A DNA stretch of 64,000 nucleotides from Bradysia coprophila (lineage: Eukaryota; Arthropoda; Insecta; Diptera; Sciaridae): NCBI RefSeq assembly GCF_014529535.1, contig NC_050737.1, positions 9,158,725 to 9,222,724 on the forward strand. The letters run 5' to 3'. Positions within the stretch are counted from its first letter, which is position 1, and each line of letters starts with the position of its first letter. Shown here piece by piece: positions 1 through 13,197 of this stretch. The position numbers and the translations under genes were made by a program. Below the pieces are notes generated by a model. That model saw only the letters and a list, made by a program, of their open reading frames with translations, searched no databases and was not told the DNA's origin.

Positions 1-1695
1 CGACAGTGTGTCAAACAAGTTTTTACACAAAATAGTAGTCTATTTAGCAACTGTCATTAGAAGCACTTTTGCTTGAAGTGCTTTGGAAAGACTTGATTCT
101 GGTAGACGTTTTGCCTGACCAAATAGCTATGTGTCGTGATTTGAGATACCATGGGTTACCATAAGAACTAACAAAGAAACCACCAATACCGCGCCGGTAA
201 TTTATTATTTATAATTTATTAAATAACAATCAGATGGTCTCTGGTCAATATATAATACTTTATTGATATAACGTCACAAATAGAGTCATGTAAAAACATT
301 TCAATAACCACCTCATGCTGACGTCTTGACTTACCAATTCAACCAATTCTGACCTTTCTTTTTATAATTCCGATGAAAACACTAATTCTAAAATATTTGT
401 TCACTGATCTACATACTGATGTACTTGTGTATGCGACTACTTACTGTTCGAACGTTGATAATAGCCTAATTTATCGCTACCGAGAACAAATTACATATAT
501 ATATTTAGATGATGCGGAAGATTGTGATTGGAATTTTGTATTCGTAACCCATCTCTATATGTGCATTGTGGTTACACACGACTTGTTTATTTTTAAAACG
601 CAAAATTTTCTTTGTTATTTTTACTGCAATTCCCACTTACAGAAATAAATTTTCAATTAAGATTCTTGTTTTCTTCTACCTACTCTACACAGCCATGAGC
701 GAACATGTGACCATTGTATACGAGATAGAAAAGCTGAGGTTGTCACATAAAATTTCAATTTTAATTGGAATCTAATTACGAATTTTTATATTTTATATAA
801 ATAAAACACCTGGGCAGTGACTAAGGTGATTATGAGATGTGTACATAATTGAATGAAAATTGATGAAAAAAAAATTGATAAAAAATTGTCGGAATGAAAT
901 GTAAAAATAAATTATTGGCCATCACAAATAAATAATCCTCAAATGTGAATGCCCTTGAATGTCTAGAATTATTTCATTTTAAATATTTATATTCTGTTGG
1001 CAACTTCATTAAAGCCAACCGAAACGAAATGAAAAATTGAAATAATTGTCAATTTTTACGAGAATTGTAACACGATTTTGTTGTAATGCTGAAAATAATG
1101 TTTGTCATATGGTCCACTGGTTCAATGCGGAGAACGTAATTTTTTTTTTTGAAAAATTGAAAATGTTACGGATAACACATTCTCCCGACACTTAGACGAA
1201 GGCATTGATTTTTCTTCCGCAGAGATGCACACACTGTTATGATTTATTAATTATTGACATTAAAACCTCACGACGGTTTCATTAGTCGTATATCGTATAT
1301 AATAACGATATTGATGTGCAAACGTCATTGTTTTTTTTTTCTCTTTTACTTTCCACACTCTGAATACTCATACTGAAACATAGCGAACGACGGTTTCGGG
1401 TTGGTTAAGTTCAAGGCTACACAGCTGTAAATATTATTTTATTCATCCGTTATTAGATTTAACATTTTAGCTGAATTTTGCGTGTGTATAACTGATATAT
1501 TGTTATGCGAGGTGAGGTATGAGAGTTTGTTTGCTATTTTAGTTACAGATGAGCGTACATTCTCGTCGTGTCGGCAATTTAGACGATGCGATTAACTTTC
1601 CCAAAAAAAAATTGTAGCAATGCCTTCATCAGTCGCACTCTACAACAATAACAACAAGACTTTTGGAAACGAAAACAATTTTATATTCATTCTTC
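1..1695. other. Non-coding flank, 3' side of DHCR24
   Basis: No supported gene. The first ~90 bases hold a fragment of a dispersed short element (the self-complementary stretch around 61-86 with the AAGCACTTTTGCTTGAAGTG core, seen again near 34.1 and 46.1 kb). The remainder is AT-rich with several poly-A/T runs; open frames at 373-775 are short, lack splice context and look like chance. Confidence 0.6.
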
Positions 1696-3689
1696 TTATT
1701 CGAACTCTTCCGCATATTGTTTACCGATCGTAAACACATCAATTTCCGGTCTTACTTTGTCGTACAAATGTGGAAAGCATCCGACAGCTTTATACTTCTT
1801 CCTCACACATTCGTATGCCGTCAAATCGAACATCTCTTCAAACTCTTGTCGGTTCATGAAAATGTCGGCATAGAGGAAAGGATATCCACCTGCGTCTCGT
1901 GTAAACCTGAAATTGTTCAATTTATGGAGTCAATCAAAGTTTGATCGGAACACATTGGCATAACATACTTTTCCATCGCTCGCATTGCCTTTACTGCATC
2001 ATACTTTTGTCGCCGTTTTACCGGACCAGGTGTTCCATACACACCCAAATCGTAGAACATACCGTAATTGGTACCTGGTGTAAACTGGTCCAGTCTTGGT
2101 GGTCTGAGTTCGAATTGGGAACATTTGAGTAAATTTTTAAAGGTTACTGTTCAATCCTCTCTACCTTAATTGACCCATCTTTTTCGGTCCATGATCGTAA
2201 ATACGACAAGGATAGATCAGAATGGGATACGTGTCAAACAATAGTTCAGACGTTTCTATTGAATCTTCGAGAACTGTCATCGGCAATACAATATCCTGAA
2301 ACACTTGCTTTGTGAAAGTCATAGCACGAATAGCTGGAGTAGTTGTGAACTTAAGGAATGCTGGTTTCGGTGGACACAGCCATCCAAATAACCATCTGTT
2401 TTAAGGGGAATTTCAAAAATCTCTAACCGATGTTGGATTCGATTTGTTCAATTACCTGAAGACAACATTGTTGGCGAACGGTATCATTGATTCGAGTACC
2501 CAAAATATGGCCCGATTATGTCGTAACAGATAATCCTCCAATGGAATGAATTCATCTCCTTCGCCCTTATGCAAAAAAGTCTCGACATATTTGAACCACC
2601 ACGGTTTGTACCATCGGGATACGGGATTTATCTGTTCATTCATATGTAAATTTGTGAAGTTTGAGCTTTCCAATGGATTTCATAAATTACCTTCTTCCTG
2701 TCCGCATCCGTTTTAACATCCGCAAAATTACCAATCATTATCACTGCCCTGTCTTTCGAATACACAGTTGCTTCCAAATAATCAGCCGTTTGTTTTGTTC
2801 GATCATTTGCACCGGATAGTTCACGTATCATATTGCAATATGCATCACGTCCTTTCACCTAATGATTACACGATTACATTATATCTATGCAAGGTAAGGT
2901 GTAGCATGTCCTCTTTACCGGCACATATCGCATGTGAACATAGGGCTTCACTTTTATAATCTTCAATTCAACAGCCACTAAGAATCCCAGTGTACCATGG
3001 GACCATGGTAGACAGTAAAACAAATCGCAATATTCATTGTCAGCAGTTACATGAACTAAACTTCCATCTCCCAGCACCACATCGTAGGACACAACACTTT
3101 CTTGGTACAGTCCGACTTTATGGGAATGCGTTGTCATGCCAACTGCAAGTGCTAGGCCACCACAAGTAGCATCGCCGATCTCTAAAGTAACCGCCAAGGC
3201 ATATCCTTTCGGTATCAAATACGCAGTGATGGAATGAACCGACACAAAAGGTTCAACGCGAACTGTTAAATTTTTTTCATCCAATTCCAAGATATCGTAC
3301 AGGTCAATCGGTACTTGATGGCATTGGGCCTGCACGTGAAAATGAGAATTGTTATGGGTTATAAATAGAAAACACAAATGTTTTACCTTTTTCGTAAAAG
3401 TCACCGACAAACTTAACCAATTGGGTCGTGAAGTGCATAACGGCTTTCGTTCTTTCGGTGGCAATTTATTCCACAGCTGAACTTTACTCTGAATGTCTTG
3501 GACACGTTTATCATGTTGCCATGGTGCGGAGAAAAATCTATTTTTAAGCCACAGTCTAAATGCTAAGACTAAATCAAAAATGAAACTGGCTGGAAGGCAA
3601 AATAAGAATATCACAATGCCACGATTATCTTCCAACCAACGAATCAATGCTTTCTTTAGACTAAAAGAGCCGGCACGTTTTGGTGCCAT
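1696..3689 (-). CDS. DHCR24: Delta(24)-sterol reductase (DHCR24/seladin-1 family), seven exons
   Basis: Membrane-bound FAD-dependent reductase of the side-chain C24-C25 double bond of sterols; in insects that dealkylate plant or fungal sterols it performs the last step to cholesterol. Exons on the minus strand: 3689-3387, 3329-2919, 2858-2691, 2631-2456, 2395-2165, 2094-1969, 1906-1696. All joins are GT-AG and keep phase, giving 541 residues (human protein 516). Residues ~25-50 form a hydrophobic N-terminal anchor. The FAD-binding part has the family patterns VRVEPFVSVHSITAYLIPKG, GDATCGGLALAVGM and SHKVGLYQESVVSYDVVLGDGSLV, then DLFYCLPWSHGTLGFLVAVE. The C-terminal half has RWYKPWWFKYVE, FWVLESMIPFANN, and FLYADIFMNRQEFEEMFD. 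Start is the only upstream ATG of exon 1. The acceptor of exon 6 at 2095 was chosen because the stronger-looking one ten bases further in breaks phase. Divergent from the DCAF6-like gene. No broken reading frame seen. Confidence 0.93.
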
Positions 3690-3955
3690 TTTTATACATC
3701 CACTACACGACCTGTTAGCTGAATGACTAAAACATTTTTCGGTGCATAATATTGTTGTCCAGATGTTTCGTTCGTTTTAGCCGATTACATAGACGTGTTC
3801 AAGTGGTTCGCTGAAATTTGGTTCAGCTGTGCTTTAGATAACGACTCACTATCTTTCACTTGAACGAGCTATATTGATGAATTCAGACGTTGAATTGTTC
3901 AATATTTATCAGAAAAGTACCTCCGTTTACTTGAACTTGACTAATTGATTTGATT
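3690..3955. promoter_or_regulatory. Putative shared promoter region, DHCR24 / DCAF6-like
   Basis: The 266 bases between the DHCR24 start codon and the candidate first ATG of the plus-strand DCAF6-like gene. The head-to-head arrangement suggests a bidirectional promoter, but this depends on the candidate DCAF6 exon being right. No convincing TATA box was seen. Confidence 0.3.
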
Positions 3956-6900
3956 ATGGACAATGCGAATACTATTCATCGACATCGCAGTTCAAATAAT
4001 ACGTATTCTTATATCGATTTCATTGCCGATTTGATTAAAAATAGTTTTGATTCTGTTATGCTTCTATTTAGAGGAATTGTCATACGTCATCGTAAGTGTT
4101 CGATGATGTTGTAGAAGTTAGACATTATAGTCGCTGTATACACAATAAATAACTCAGTTGGTGAAGAAAAATGAAAAGCAACATGCCAAAGTCAGGCGTT
4201 TTTTTTACAGGATCGATCGATATACATGTCCGGGAATGTCTCAATTTCAGAACTGACCTTGGACATTTTTAGCCCCGTACGAAGTACAAAGGGGCTTATA
4301 GGATTACGATGCCGTGTGTAATTGATGGAATTCGAAGCAGACGGAAACGGTAAAGTGTTTGTCGACGTTCATAGATAACGAATCCGAAATAATAAATTTT
4401 GTCTGTCCGTCACGTCTTGAGTAAATCAAATCCGATTTCAAAATCGAATTCAAAATTCATAGTGAGGCTAAGTTCGAAGATGGACATAGTCGGGTCGGCC
4501 CCTCGTGAGTAAGGGCTGTTTTAAGTGTTTTAAGTTCTTTTGAGGACATCTCCGGCAAAATAAACGATGAAAATGTAAATACAACGATAGGTATTGTCGA
4601 TCCCAATTGAGGAATTTTTTTTTATTAAAATCGGTTGAATGGACCGTGAGTTAGGGCCCTAGAAGTAAAAGGCTACTCGGCCCTAAGTGGATTTTGCATA
4701 TAACTCGAGTAAATTTGATCGGTTTTGGTAATTTTCGTTTTATATGAAAGGTGGTAGAATGTGGTGGAAAAACATTTTAAATTTGGCTCCTAGGACTAAG
4801 GCCGCTCCTCGGCCCTAAGTGTATTTTGCATATAACTCGAGTAAATTTGATCCGATTTTCCTAATTTTTGTTTTATTTGTAAGGTAGTCGACCACCGAAT
4901 AGAATGTTGTTGACAAAATTTTATATTTAGGTTCTTGGACTGGCCACTACTAGGTCCTATGCGTATTTATACTCAATAAATTTAAATTTTAGGTCAATTT
5001 GAAATTTATGTTACATTTGAAAGGAACGTCGTACGAGGCTTCGTAATTGCGCTATACGCAATTTCTAAGATGTACAGATTTCATGCAAAAGGCTTATGAA
5101 CAAAGTTTGGGGACAGACGCAATAGATATAGGGGTTGGTACGGGGCTCAGTCACAGCAAACGCTCCGACTGTTCTGATGGCTCGTTTTATTCACATGAGT
5201 GATTTCTGCTGTATTTGTCCAAATGAAAATCAATTTATCTTTGACATAGATAGCAATAGAAAAGCGTAGATCCTGTATGATTACCTTTCCATTCCATCAA
5301 CCCCTAATTTTCTGATTGAATCAATTGCTTTGTCATTCTTTACATCGCCGTGACTTAACGAAAATGTAAGTTTTAAGTAGCTGACCAACGAGACCATTGT
5401 CTCCTGGGAGTTCCTTCTTGTAAGACGTTTTACCTACAAACACGAGGTAAAGCTTCTCAGTCGTGAAGTCATAGTAGACGTAGATTACACGGGATATCCT
5501 GGAAAGTAAGCAATTACACGCTGGGGCATTTTGCAAATTCCTAACTTTCCTAACAGAAATATCACACTTTTAGTTTTCAGTCTCATACAAAATCATCAAA
5601 TTAAAAAACTGACATATATGAACAAAGTAGAGAAAAGCTCAATCTGGCGTAAATTGTTGCCGCATTATAGGCGTGGATTGAGCTTTCGTTCTACAAATAA
5701 TTTTCGCTTCAGCTAAATGTTTGAATGCCCTTTGTACCTTGATTCGTACGCGGAAATTAGTAAGAACTGCAGGTGCCTACATCAGTTCCACGAACGAAAT
5801 AATTTCGTCAAATTCCACAAAATATTCCACGGACGGAATTGGAATGTAACTAAAAAAAATCGTTCGCTCGATCCAAGCTTATTAAGCGAATAATCCAATA
5901 CATTCCATATGAAATGTCAATGTTACCGGGCGTATGCGTCTTCTATCATCGACATCGCATGTGGAATAAATATAATGAATGAGTTTAAAATCAATGTAGC
6001 TGATAAAAGCACGACAATATCGAAAAAAAATCAAACTTTTTCGTACAAAAATGTTGCAGTTCCGAACTGGTCAATTTTTTTTATGCAATGCCAAAAGGGC
6101 TTTTCAAGCGATTTTGGCCTGTCTGGGAAAGAGTTTTGGTGATGATAAATGTACTCAGGTTGACCTATTATCATTAGCCAAATTGACTGTGAAAGTTATA
6201 AAATTTGAAGACTGGAAAATCCAGAGTTTAACTGATTAGTAAGCAATAGTCGAAACAATGGTGTATGCTCCACTGGTGAAACTTACTTTTACTTTCTTTG
6301 GTCACTTCATCATTTGCAAATTAGATTGGTCATGGTGTAATAACCAAAATTTGCTTCTCTTTTACAGATTCAATATCCTACCTGCAGCGCTTAGATTTGT
6401 ACAAGCAGCTGAAGGTTCACAAAGGATGTGTAAATACGATCTCTTGGAATAACACTGGTGAATACATTCTATCCGGCTCAGATGATCAATCAATTGTTGT
6501 CACAAATCCCTACAATGGAAGAGTATTGGTTCAATATAAAACCGCCCATCGAGCAAATATTTTTAGTGCAAAATTTATGCCACAATCAAGTAAGTGTTCA
6601 CGAGACAATAGAATCTTTGCAAATGATAAACCCGCCCTGTTCTAATCGAATAGACGACACATCCATAGTCAGCTGTAGTGGCGATGGCATTGTTCTATAT
6701 ACGCAATTAACTAGTCAACCATTTAATGATACGAATGCGGCGAATTTAAATTATTTCAATTGTCACAGTACGGGTACCACATACGAAGTTCTGACCATCC
6801 CAACTGAGAGTAATTCCTTTATGTCGTGTGGAGAGGATGGAACTGTCCGATTATTTGATTTGAGAAAAATATCGAGGTGAGTTACCATTCTCGGGATGCA

Positions 6901-8559
6901 TGTCGATCATAACCAAGAAAATTAATTTTATTTCATTTGGATTGGCAGATGTCAGAAGGTGTGCTGCAAAGACAATATATTGATATTGTGTCCGTCAGCT
7001 ATTACCGCAATGTGCGCCTCACCAGTTTCCTCAAATTACATTGCTGTGGGCAGTTCAGACAGTCATATCCGGATATATGATCGCCGATATTTGTCGCTGA
7101 TTGATTTCAATGGACCAAATTCGTCGACAACAAATAACTACACAGTACCCGTCAAAACATTCACAATTCCGTCATTGGAGAAACGTCCCTTCCGTGTCAC
7201 ATCCATCAAATACAGTTCCGATGAGTCCGAGCTGTTGGTCAGCTATTCATCGGATCATTTGTACTTGTTTGATGTAACCAAAGAGGGAATCAATGTGAAA
7301 AATCCTGACGAATCTTCCAAGCGCTCGAAGAGAAGTAACATTGATTCATCGCCAAGCGTTCGAAGACTGAGATTGCGTGGAGATTGGTCAGACACCGGGC
7401 CGCAGGCCAGGCCGGAACGAGAAGCGCAAAGGGTCACTGTTGGACAGGCCAGACCTCAATTACAGGCTACGATAATGCATCGTATGACTGAAGTTTTGTC
7501 GAGAATGTTGGCTGATCCGCGGACAAGAATCGGACTGAGCGCCCACGGAAATGAGATAGCGGATCATCAAAATTTCGCGAATTCGGTACAACAATTTCAA
7601 AGCATTGCTGAGCAAGGTAAATTTTGAACGACTGTCAATCAGAAAAACTACAGCCACGCAATCGTCCCGTTTTCAGATAATTTACCAAACAGTTCCCATT
7701 CGTCCGTACCAGAACCAACAAACGAACAAAGCCGCCAAAGGGACACAAATATGTCGGACGAGAGTAATCAACAGTCGGGTTCGAGTAGCCAAGATCAAAA
7801 CAGTGGAAACCGTGATATTGACATCGTGCCATACGATTCAACGACAATGGATTGGAATGTCAGCGACATCGACATGGAGCAGCTCAACACATTTGATTAT
7901 ATGAAAATGAAGTTTATTGGGCATCGGAATGCAAGGTAATTTCTGATCAATTTCAAATTTACATCGCGCACGGTTCGCTTATCGATCCCGGCTCTTTACA
8001 GAACCATGATAAAAGAGGCTACGTTCTGGGGCAACGATTACATAATGTCTGGCTCGGATTGTGGACACGTATTCGCTTGGGAAAGAAAGACTGGAAAACT
8101 TGTGATGTTATTAGAGGCTGATCAGCATGTTGTAAATTGCCTGCAACCACATCCAACACTGCCTTATCTGGCGACCTCGGGTATTGACTACGACATCAAA
8201 ATCTGGTCACCAATGGACGAAGAAAAGGAACGATTTGATGAGAGTAAAGCTCAAGATGTAAGTGCCATAACTGAGTTGTGTGATAGGTTTCTGTCTCAAT
8301 ATTCACATTCGTCATTTCATATTTGTTGCAGTTGATGCAAAGAAATGCTGTGATGTTGGAAGGTAAGCAATCGACACGTTTCCTATATGAATTTCGATTT
8401 TATTATCAAGACACACTTTTCCATTCAGAAACAAAAGACACAATTACTGTACCAGCTGCATTCATGATTCGGATGCTAGCCTGCATACACTCATTACGTA
8501 ATAGACGAGGATCGCAACCAAATAATAGCCCTAGACGTCAGGAAAACAATGAAATGTGA
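3956..8559 (+). CDS. DCAF6: DDB1- and CUL4-associated factor 6-like WD40 protein
   Basis: Substrate receptor for CUL4-DDB1 ubiquitin ligases (DCAF6/IQWD1/NRIP family). Well-supported exons: 6368-6589, 6654-6876, 6949-7616, 7677-7935, 8002-8257, 8332-8362, 8429-8559; all GT-AG with consistent phase. WD repeats include [63 protein letters not shown] and [13 protein letters not shown] (two DxR-type DDB1-contact motifs), then the family block [19 protein letters not shown], and after a Ser/Asn-rich linker [20 protein letters not shown] and YDIKIWSP. The tail [17 protein letters not shown] is also conserved. The first exon is only a candidate: 3956-4091 opens with ATG, stays open for 45 codons and ends at a perfect GTAAGT donor in the phase needed by 6368, giving 641 residues in total; its sequence is not recognisably conserved. 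Human DCAF6 is longer (~860 residues). Confidence 0.85.
4271..5147. mobile_element. Non-autonomous element with 10-bp inverted ends, in DCAF6 first intron
   Basis: Starts AGCCCCGTAC (4271-4280) and ends with its reverse complement GTACGGGGCT (5138-5147). It is more GC-rich than its surroundings and codes for nothing. Inside is a diverged direct duplication of about 132 bases: the segment starting CGGCCCTAAGTGGATTTTGC at 4678 recurs at 4810. No clear target duplication was seen, so superfamily is not assigned. Confidence 0.55.
5148..6367. other. Remainder of the putative DCAF6 first intron / upstream region
   Basis: No supported gene. Short open frames occur on both strands. One minus-strand frame at 5333-5536 begins after a plausible splice acceptor but has no family resemblance I can name. 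Several short inverted motifs (for example around 5640-5690 and 5775-5840) suggest decayed small elements. Confidence 0.4.
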
Positions 8560-9090
8560 AATTTAGTGCGTAAAAATTTGTTGTTAACGTTTTCAAAGTG
8601 AATTGATCAATTTAGTGAGATGTTATTTAGAAATATGCTGGCAAACCATCGTATATTGAAACTATTATACTGATTAAAATCTGCAATTTGCTTTCAGAAA
8701 TTGAAAATTTGGTCGTTTCATTTGTGTGAGTAGATATGGAACAACGACAACGACAGATATTTGTTTTGTCCTTGATCGTAGTCCAGAAAATTACAGAAAG
8801 AATTTCAGATCAGTATAATCATTGAACAGTGGCGAGATATCACCGCCAAAAGTTCAACTGACGTTCTGATATGATTCTAACAATATCTCAGTAATTTTTG
8901 GACCATGATCGAGTTGCCGAATGACTCCCTGCAAATGTATGACTTTTAGACTTTATACCTTTCACACTAGCCGGTTTGTATATAGGGAAAAACATAATTT
9001 AAGTTAGGAACTTCGAGTCCACACATTTTTCATTGTCTTCGATTTATAAGGTTTTACCAGAAAATAAAAATTGTGAATGGGTGCTGATCA

Positions 9091-10441
9091 CGGTGTGCCT
9101 GGACCAAATTTAATCAAAAAATTTTGCATCTCTGATTTCTCTTCGTATTTCCCTTTTTCGGGTCATAACAAACAACTTTTGTTCAAAGGGTAGAGCCGAT
9201 CGATTTGGTATAAAACCGGCTTCAAACACGTTCTGAACGGGAAAAAACATGAAAAAAGTCTACTTCAACGGCAGCTATTCCGAGCTCTATCCATTTCCCA
9301 TTAGTGTCACCACCATACCAAAACACGCCCCTCCTCAACAAAAAAGAAGTTTTTCCGAAATGCACCCAAAAACTAAGAACGCACATCGATTCAGTGACCT
9401 ATTGGGAGCTCCAAACAGCATTCAGTAAAATCGGACCAGTTCCTTCCTCATACAAAATGTTTCGATTCATGAAATTTCATACACCTCTCTGAAATCGTTC
9501 TGTCACAAAAGTTCAGTGAGTGGACATATTTTGATCGAAGCTAATTTTTATCATATAGTCAGAGGTCATACCAACTCGAACTCACTGACCTTTTGTGACA
9601 AAACGATTTCAGAGAGGTGTATGAAATTGGACCCCTGTTTAACGATGAAAAAATTCAATGATTTTTTTCCATATGCTAGACAAAAGTGCTACTACCGTTT
9701 TTGGTCACTTGATTTGTCTTCATGGAGTAGGGGTCCATTCTGCAAATTCTGCAAAAATCACAGATGTTACAGACGTTACTTGAGAATTTTTTCAGTTACA
9801 TCCATTGAGATATATAAATTATAGACAAAACTCACCCTCATACCCAAAAACTCACCACTATTGTGATTTTTAGGGCTGATATTCTACCAAAAACACCTTT
9901 TAGTCCAGTAAACCGATAATTATCTGCAATTTTCTGGAATTTTATTTTTAGGTCATATTGTGGACGCATTTTCCACAGGTAAAAATACACCCCTAACACG
10001 ACCGAAAAATTAAATTCCAGAAAATTGCAGATTATTATCAGGTACGATCGGCAACTTGACTAGACTTTACATTTTGACATTTTGAATGATTTTTTGGATG
10101 AAAGACCCTAGACTTACGGTCAGGGGAATAATTCCCTTTAAATCGTAAAATATATTTACGTCAACGTCCTGAACGCATGATATTATTTTTGGATAAAAAA
10201 TTGTTACTTTGGCGCCCAAGATTTTGTGTTAAGCCGCCCTTCGAAAAGTTTCCCACCTGCACAGAAATCCTTATTTTAGTCCCTGGATTCCAGAGGAGAT
10301 TTATTTTCGCCACTTTCACGAACCTCGTAAAATGTATGGAAATCGATGAAACATACATAATTTTTTACATTATTTCGAAAAACACTCTACCCTTCAAACA
10401 AAGGTTGTTTGTTTTGACCTACATTTGGTTCAGGCACACCG
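9091..10441. mobile_element. 1.35-kb foldback element with nested hairpins
   Basis: The left end CGGTGTGCCTGGACCAAAT (9091-9109) is matched in reverse complement at the right end (10422-10441). About 60 bases further in on the left, after an indel, GGTCATAACAAACAAC...GGGTAGAG (to ~9195) pairs with CTCTACCC...GTTTTGACCT at 10385-10420. Inside are two more foldbacks: 9474-9521 with 9580-9627 (48-base arms, nearly perfect) and 9915-9950 with 10005-10039. No transposase. Probably a large MITE or several elements inserted into each other. Confidence 0.6.
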
Positions 10442-11605
10442 TGTGCCTCAATCTGTAGTGTTTACAGAGAAAGTGAAAATCGAAAATTTATGATATTTCG
10501 GCGGGCTTTCTATAGAAGGAAAAACTACGATTTTTTAAATAGTATTCTGTTCAACATAACGAACATTTCAGAAAAATGTATGAGCGCTCGGCTCGAGATT
10601 CCTCGATACCCACTAGCCATCAAGTGAATATAAATGCCCGAACTTTACAGTTCTCTATCTCCCTGCAGAATATTTGTTTGCTGAAAGCTTCCGATGCAAT
10701 ACCAATTTTTCATTCAATTTCTTAGGCTTTTTTAAATTAGAAAAAAAGACTGCTCACTATAGTGGCATAGCCAGTAAAAAACGATTTTTCGAAAACATAT
10801 ATTACAAAAAATTAGTTTGTTTCTTTGAAATTAAATGAACAAAAACTTCCTCCAGAGAACTCATTGATGACATAGTCATGAGGACTGATATGGCATTTGC
10901 TCGTTGAATGTCAATGCTTAGCCTTTGTTACAGGTATAATGTGTCTCTTTTTTCGTAGGTTTTGAAGTTCTTTCGCCTAAATCGGAAATAAATTTCTTAC
11001 AGTGTGGTCCCCATGGAAGAAACCTGCGTGACCAAATAACAAAGCATCAAATATAATCGACAATTCACATCTTGTCATGATTCAGGTGAGATTTTTGCAT
11101 TGGGAAATAAATAGAGTTTCTCGGAAAAGGATTCAAGTTAGCAAAATTATTACCTTTTGCAGGGTAACTCACGGAATTTTGAAAACCGACACATTTTCTG
11201 TTTTGTGGTTTTCTGGTTTTTTGTGAATTTTTGCAAGCATTTTAATATGGAGAAATCAGAAATTCAAGTTAAATATATTTTTTTCATCCGATTAAATTCA
11301 AATATTTTCAAGCGAATTTCCTGTGCTTTCGATACTTTTTCCCATTTTCCTGAAACGGTCATTTTGTTGCATTTTTTCGCCTACAGTGGTACACTTGATG
11401 AAATGCACATCAGCTAATTCACAAAACACACACTCCTCACATAGTAAACAATCAAAGCACCAGCGAAAGAATGTCTTTGCTGTAATGATAGCTTATCTTT
11501 GTATTGTTTGCTACACACAAAAAGAGTTTGCCGAATGCATCTAAAGTAAACTGCAGCACATCTCAAAACTGAGATGCAGACCAAGGAGACTTTAGATACT
11601 CTTGG

Positions 11606-11770
11606 CGACTCTGAAATAAGTTACTCATTTCGTTGCAGCTGGTCTCATACAATAAAAACTTCTTTTACGGTCTTACCACTAGTTCATGCGTGTAACTATT
11701 TCAGCCGTATAAATAAGTATATTCAGCTGAGAAACAGCTGAAATGAAATGAACAACTTATTTTAGAGTCG
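11606..11770. mobile_element. Inverted-repeat element (MITE-like)
   Basis: Arms 11606-11640 (starts CGACTCTGAAATAAGTT, ends at GCAGCT) and 11736-11770 (AGCTGAAATGAAATG ... ending AGAGTCG) are imperfect reverse complements of about 35 bases. Arm sequence resembles the foldback at 20457-20612, so they may be one family. Confidence 0.55.
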
Positions 11771-12038
11771 TCGACAGTGTGGGCAACGGAGTTCCTTTTC
11801 TATAGACAAATTTTACCTACAATTACTCAATATAGAGACTAGAAATTGCAGACTATGAGGCCATTTAACAGCGATGTTAACCATAGGTAAAGAATGATGT
11901 ACCTTTGTTAAAGAATTCATTTATGTGTAACCAACCCAGTTATGTTCGTTTATACGGTTGATACCATTGAAAGTAGGATTTTAACCAACATTTCAATGGT
12001 TGGTCTACGTATTTATCGGTTTTTACATTTCGTACCTA

Positions 12039-12097
12039 GGACTAAAAGTCTTTTTTAGCGTGTGAGAATCGAATACGCTAAAAAAGACTTTTAGTCC
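12039..12097. repeat. Perfect 23-bp inverted repeat
   Basis: 12039-12061 and 12075-12097 are exact reverse complements (core ACTAAAAGTCTTTTTTAGCG) separated by 13 bases. It could form a stable hairpin. It lies ~170 bases downstream of the Roc1a stop, just past the likely poly(A) site, and is probably a small foldback element. Confidence 0.65.
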
Positions 12098-12160
12098 GTG
12101 ATACGAATAGTATTTTTCATATTGGATGGAATAGAAAAGCTTCTCGTAAGTTGCGATAGT

Positions 12161-12166
12161 TTTATT
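12161..12166 (-). terminator. Candidate poly(A) signal of Roc1a
   Basis: AATAAA on the minus strand about 100 bases after the Roc1a stop codon. Confidence 0.45.
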
Positions 12167-12268
12167 TTGCTCCTTACTGATGTAATTTCTTATAACCAAT
12201 TATTGAAATGAAAAATTTGCATATCCAAAGCTTGTTCTCCCTGCACGTATGTCTTGCGGCGAAAGTTG

Positions 12269-13197
<929 letters not shown>

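Larger units (their letters stand above)
8560..12268. other. Intergenic region between DCAF6 and Roc1a, rich in foldback elements
   Basis: No gene supported. It contains the nested inverted-repeat structure 9091-10441, the inverted-repeat element 11606-11770 and a perfect 23-bp hairpin at 12039-12097, each listed separately. Open frames here coincide with these repeats and are not believable as genes. Confidence 0.5.

Noticed and set aside
5333-5536. Minus-strand open frame after a plausible acceptor ([20 protein letters not shown])
   Set aside because: No recognisable family, and I found no convincing donor or partner exon on either side.
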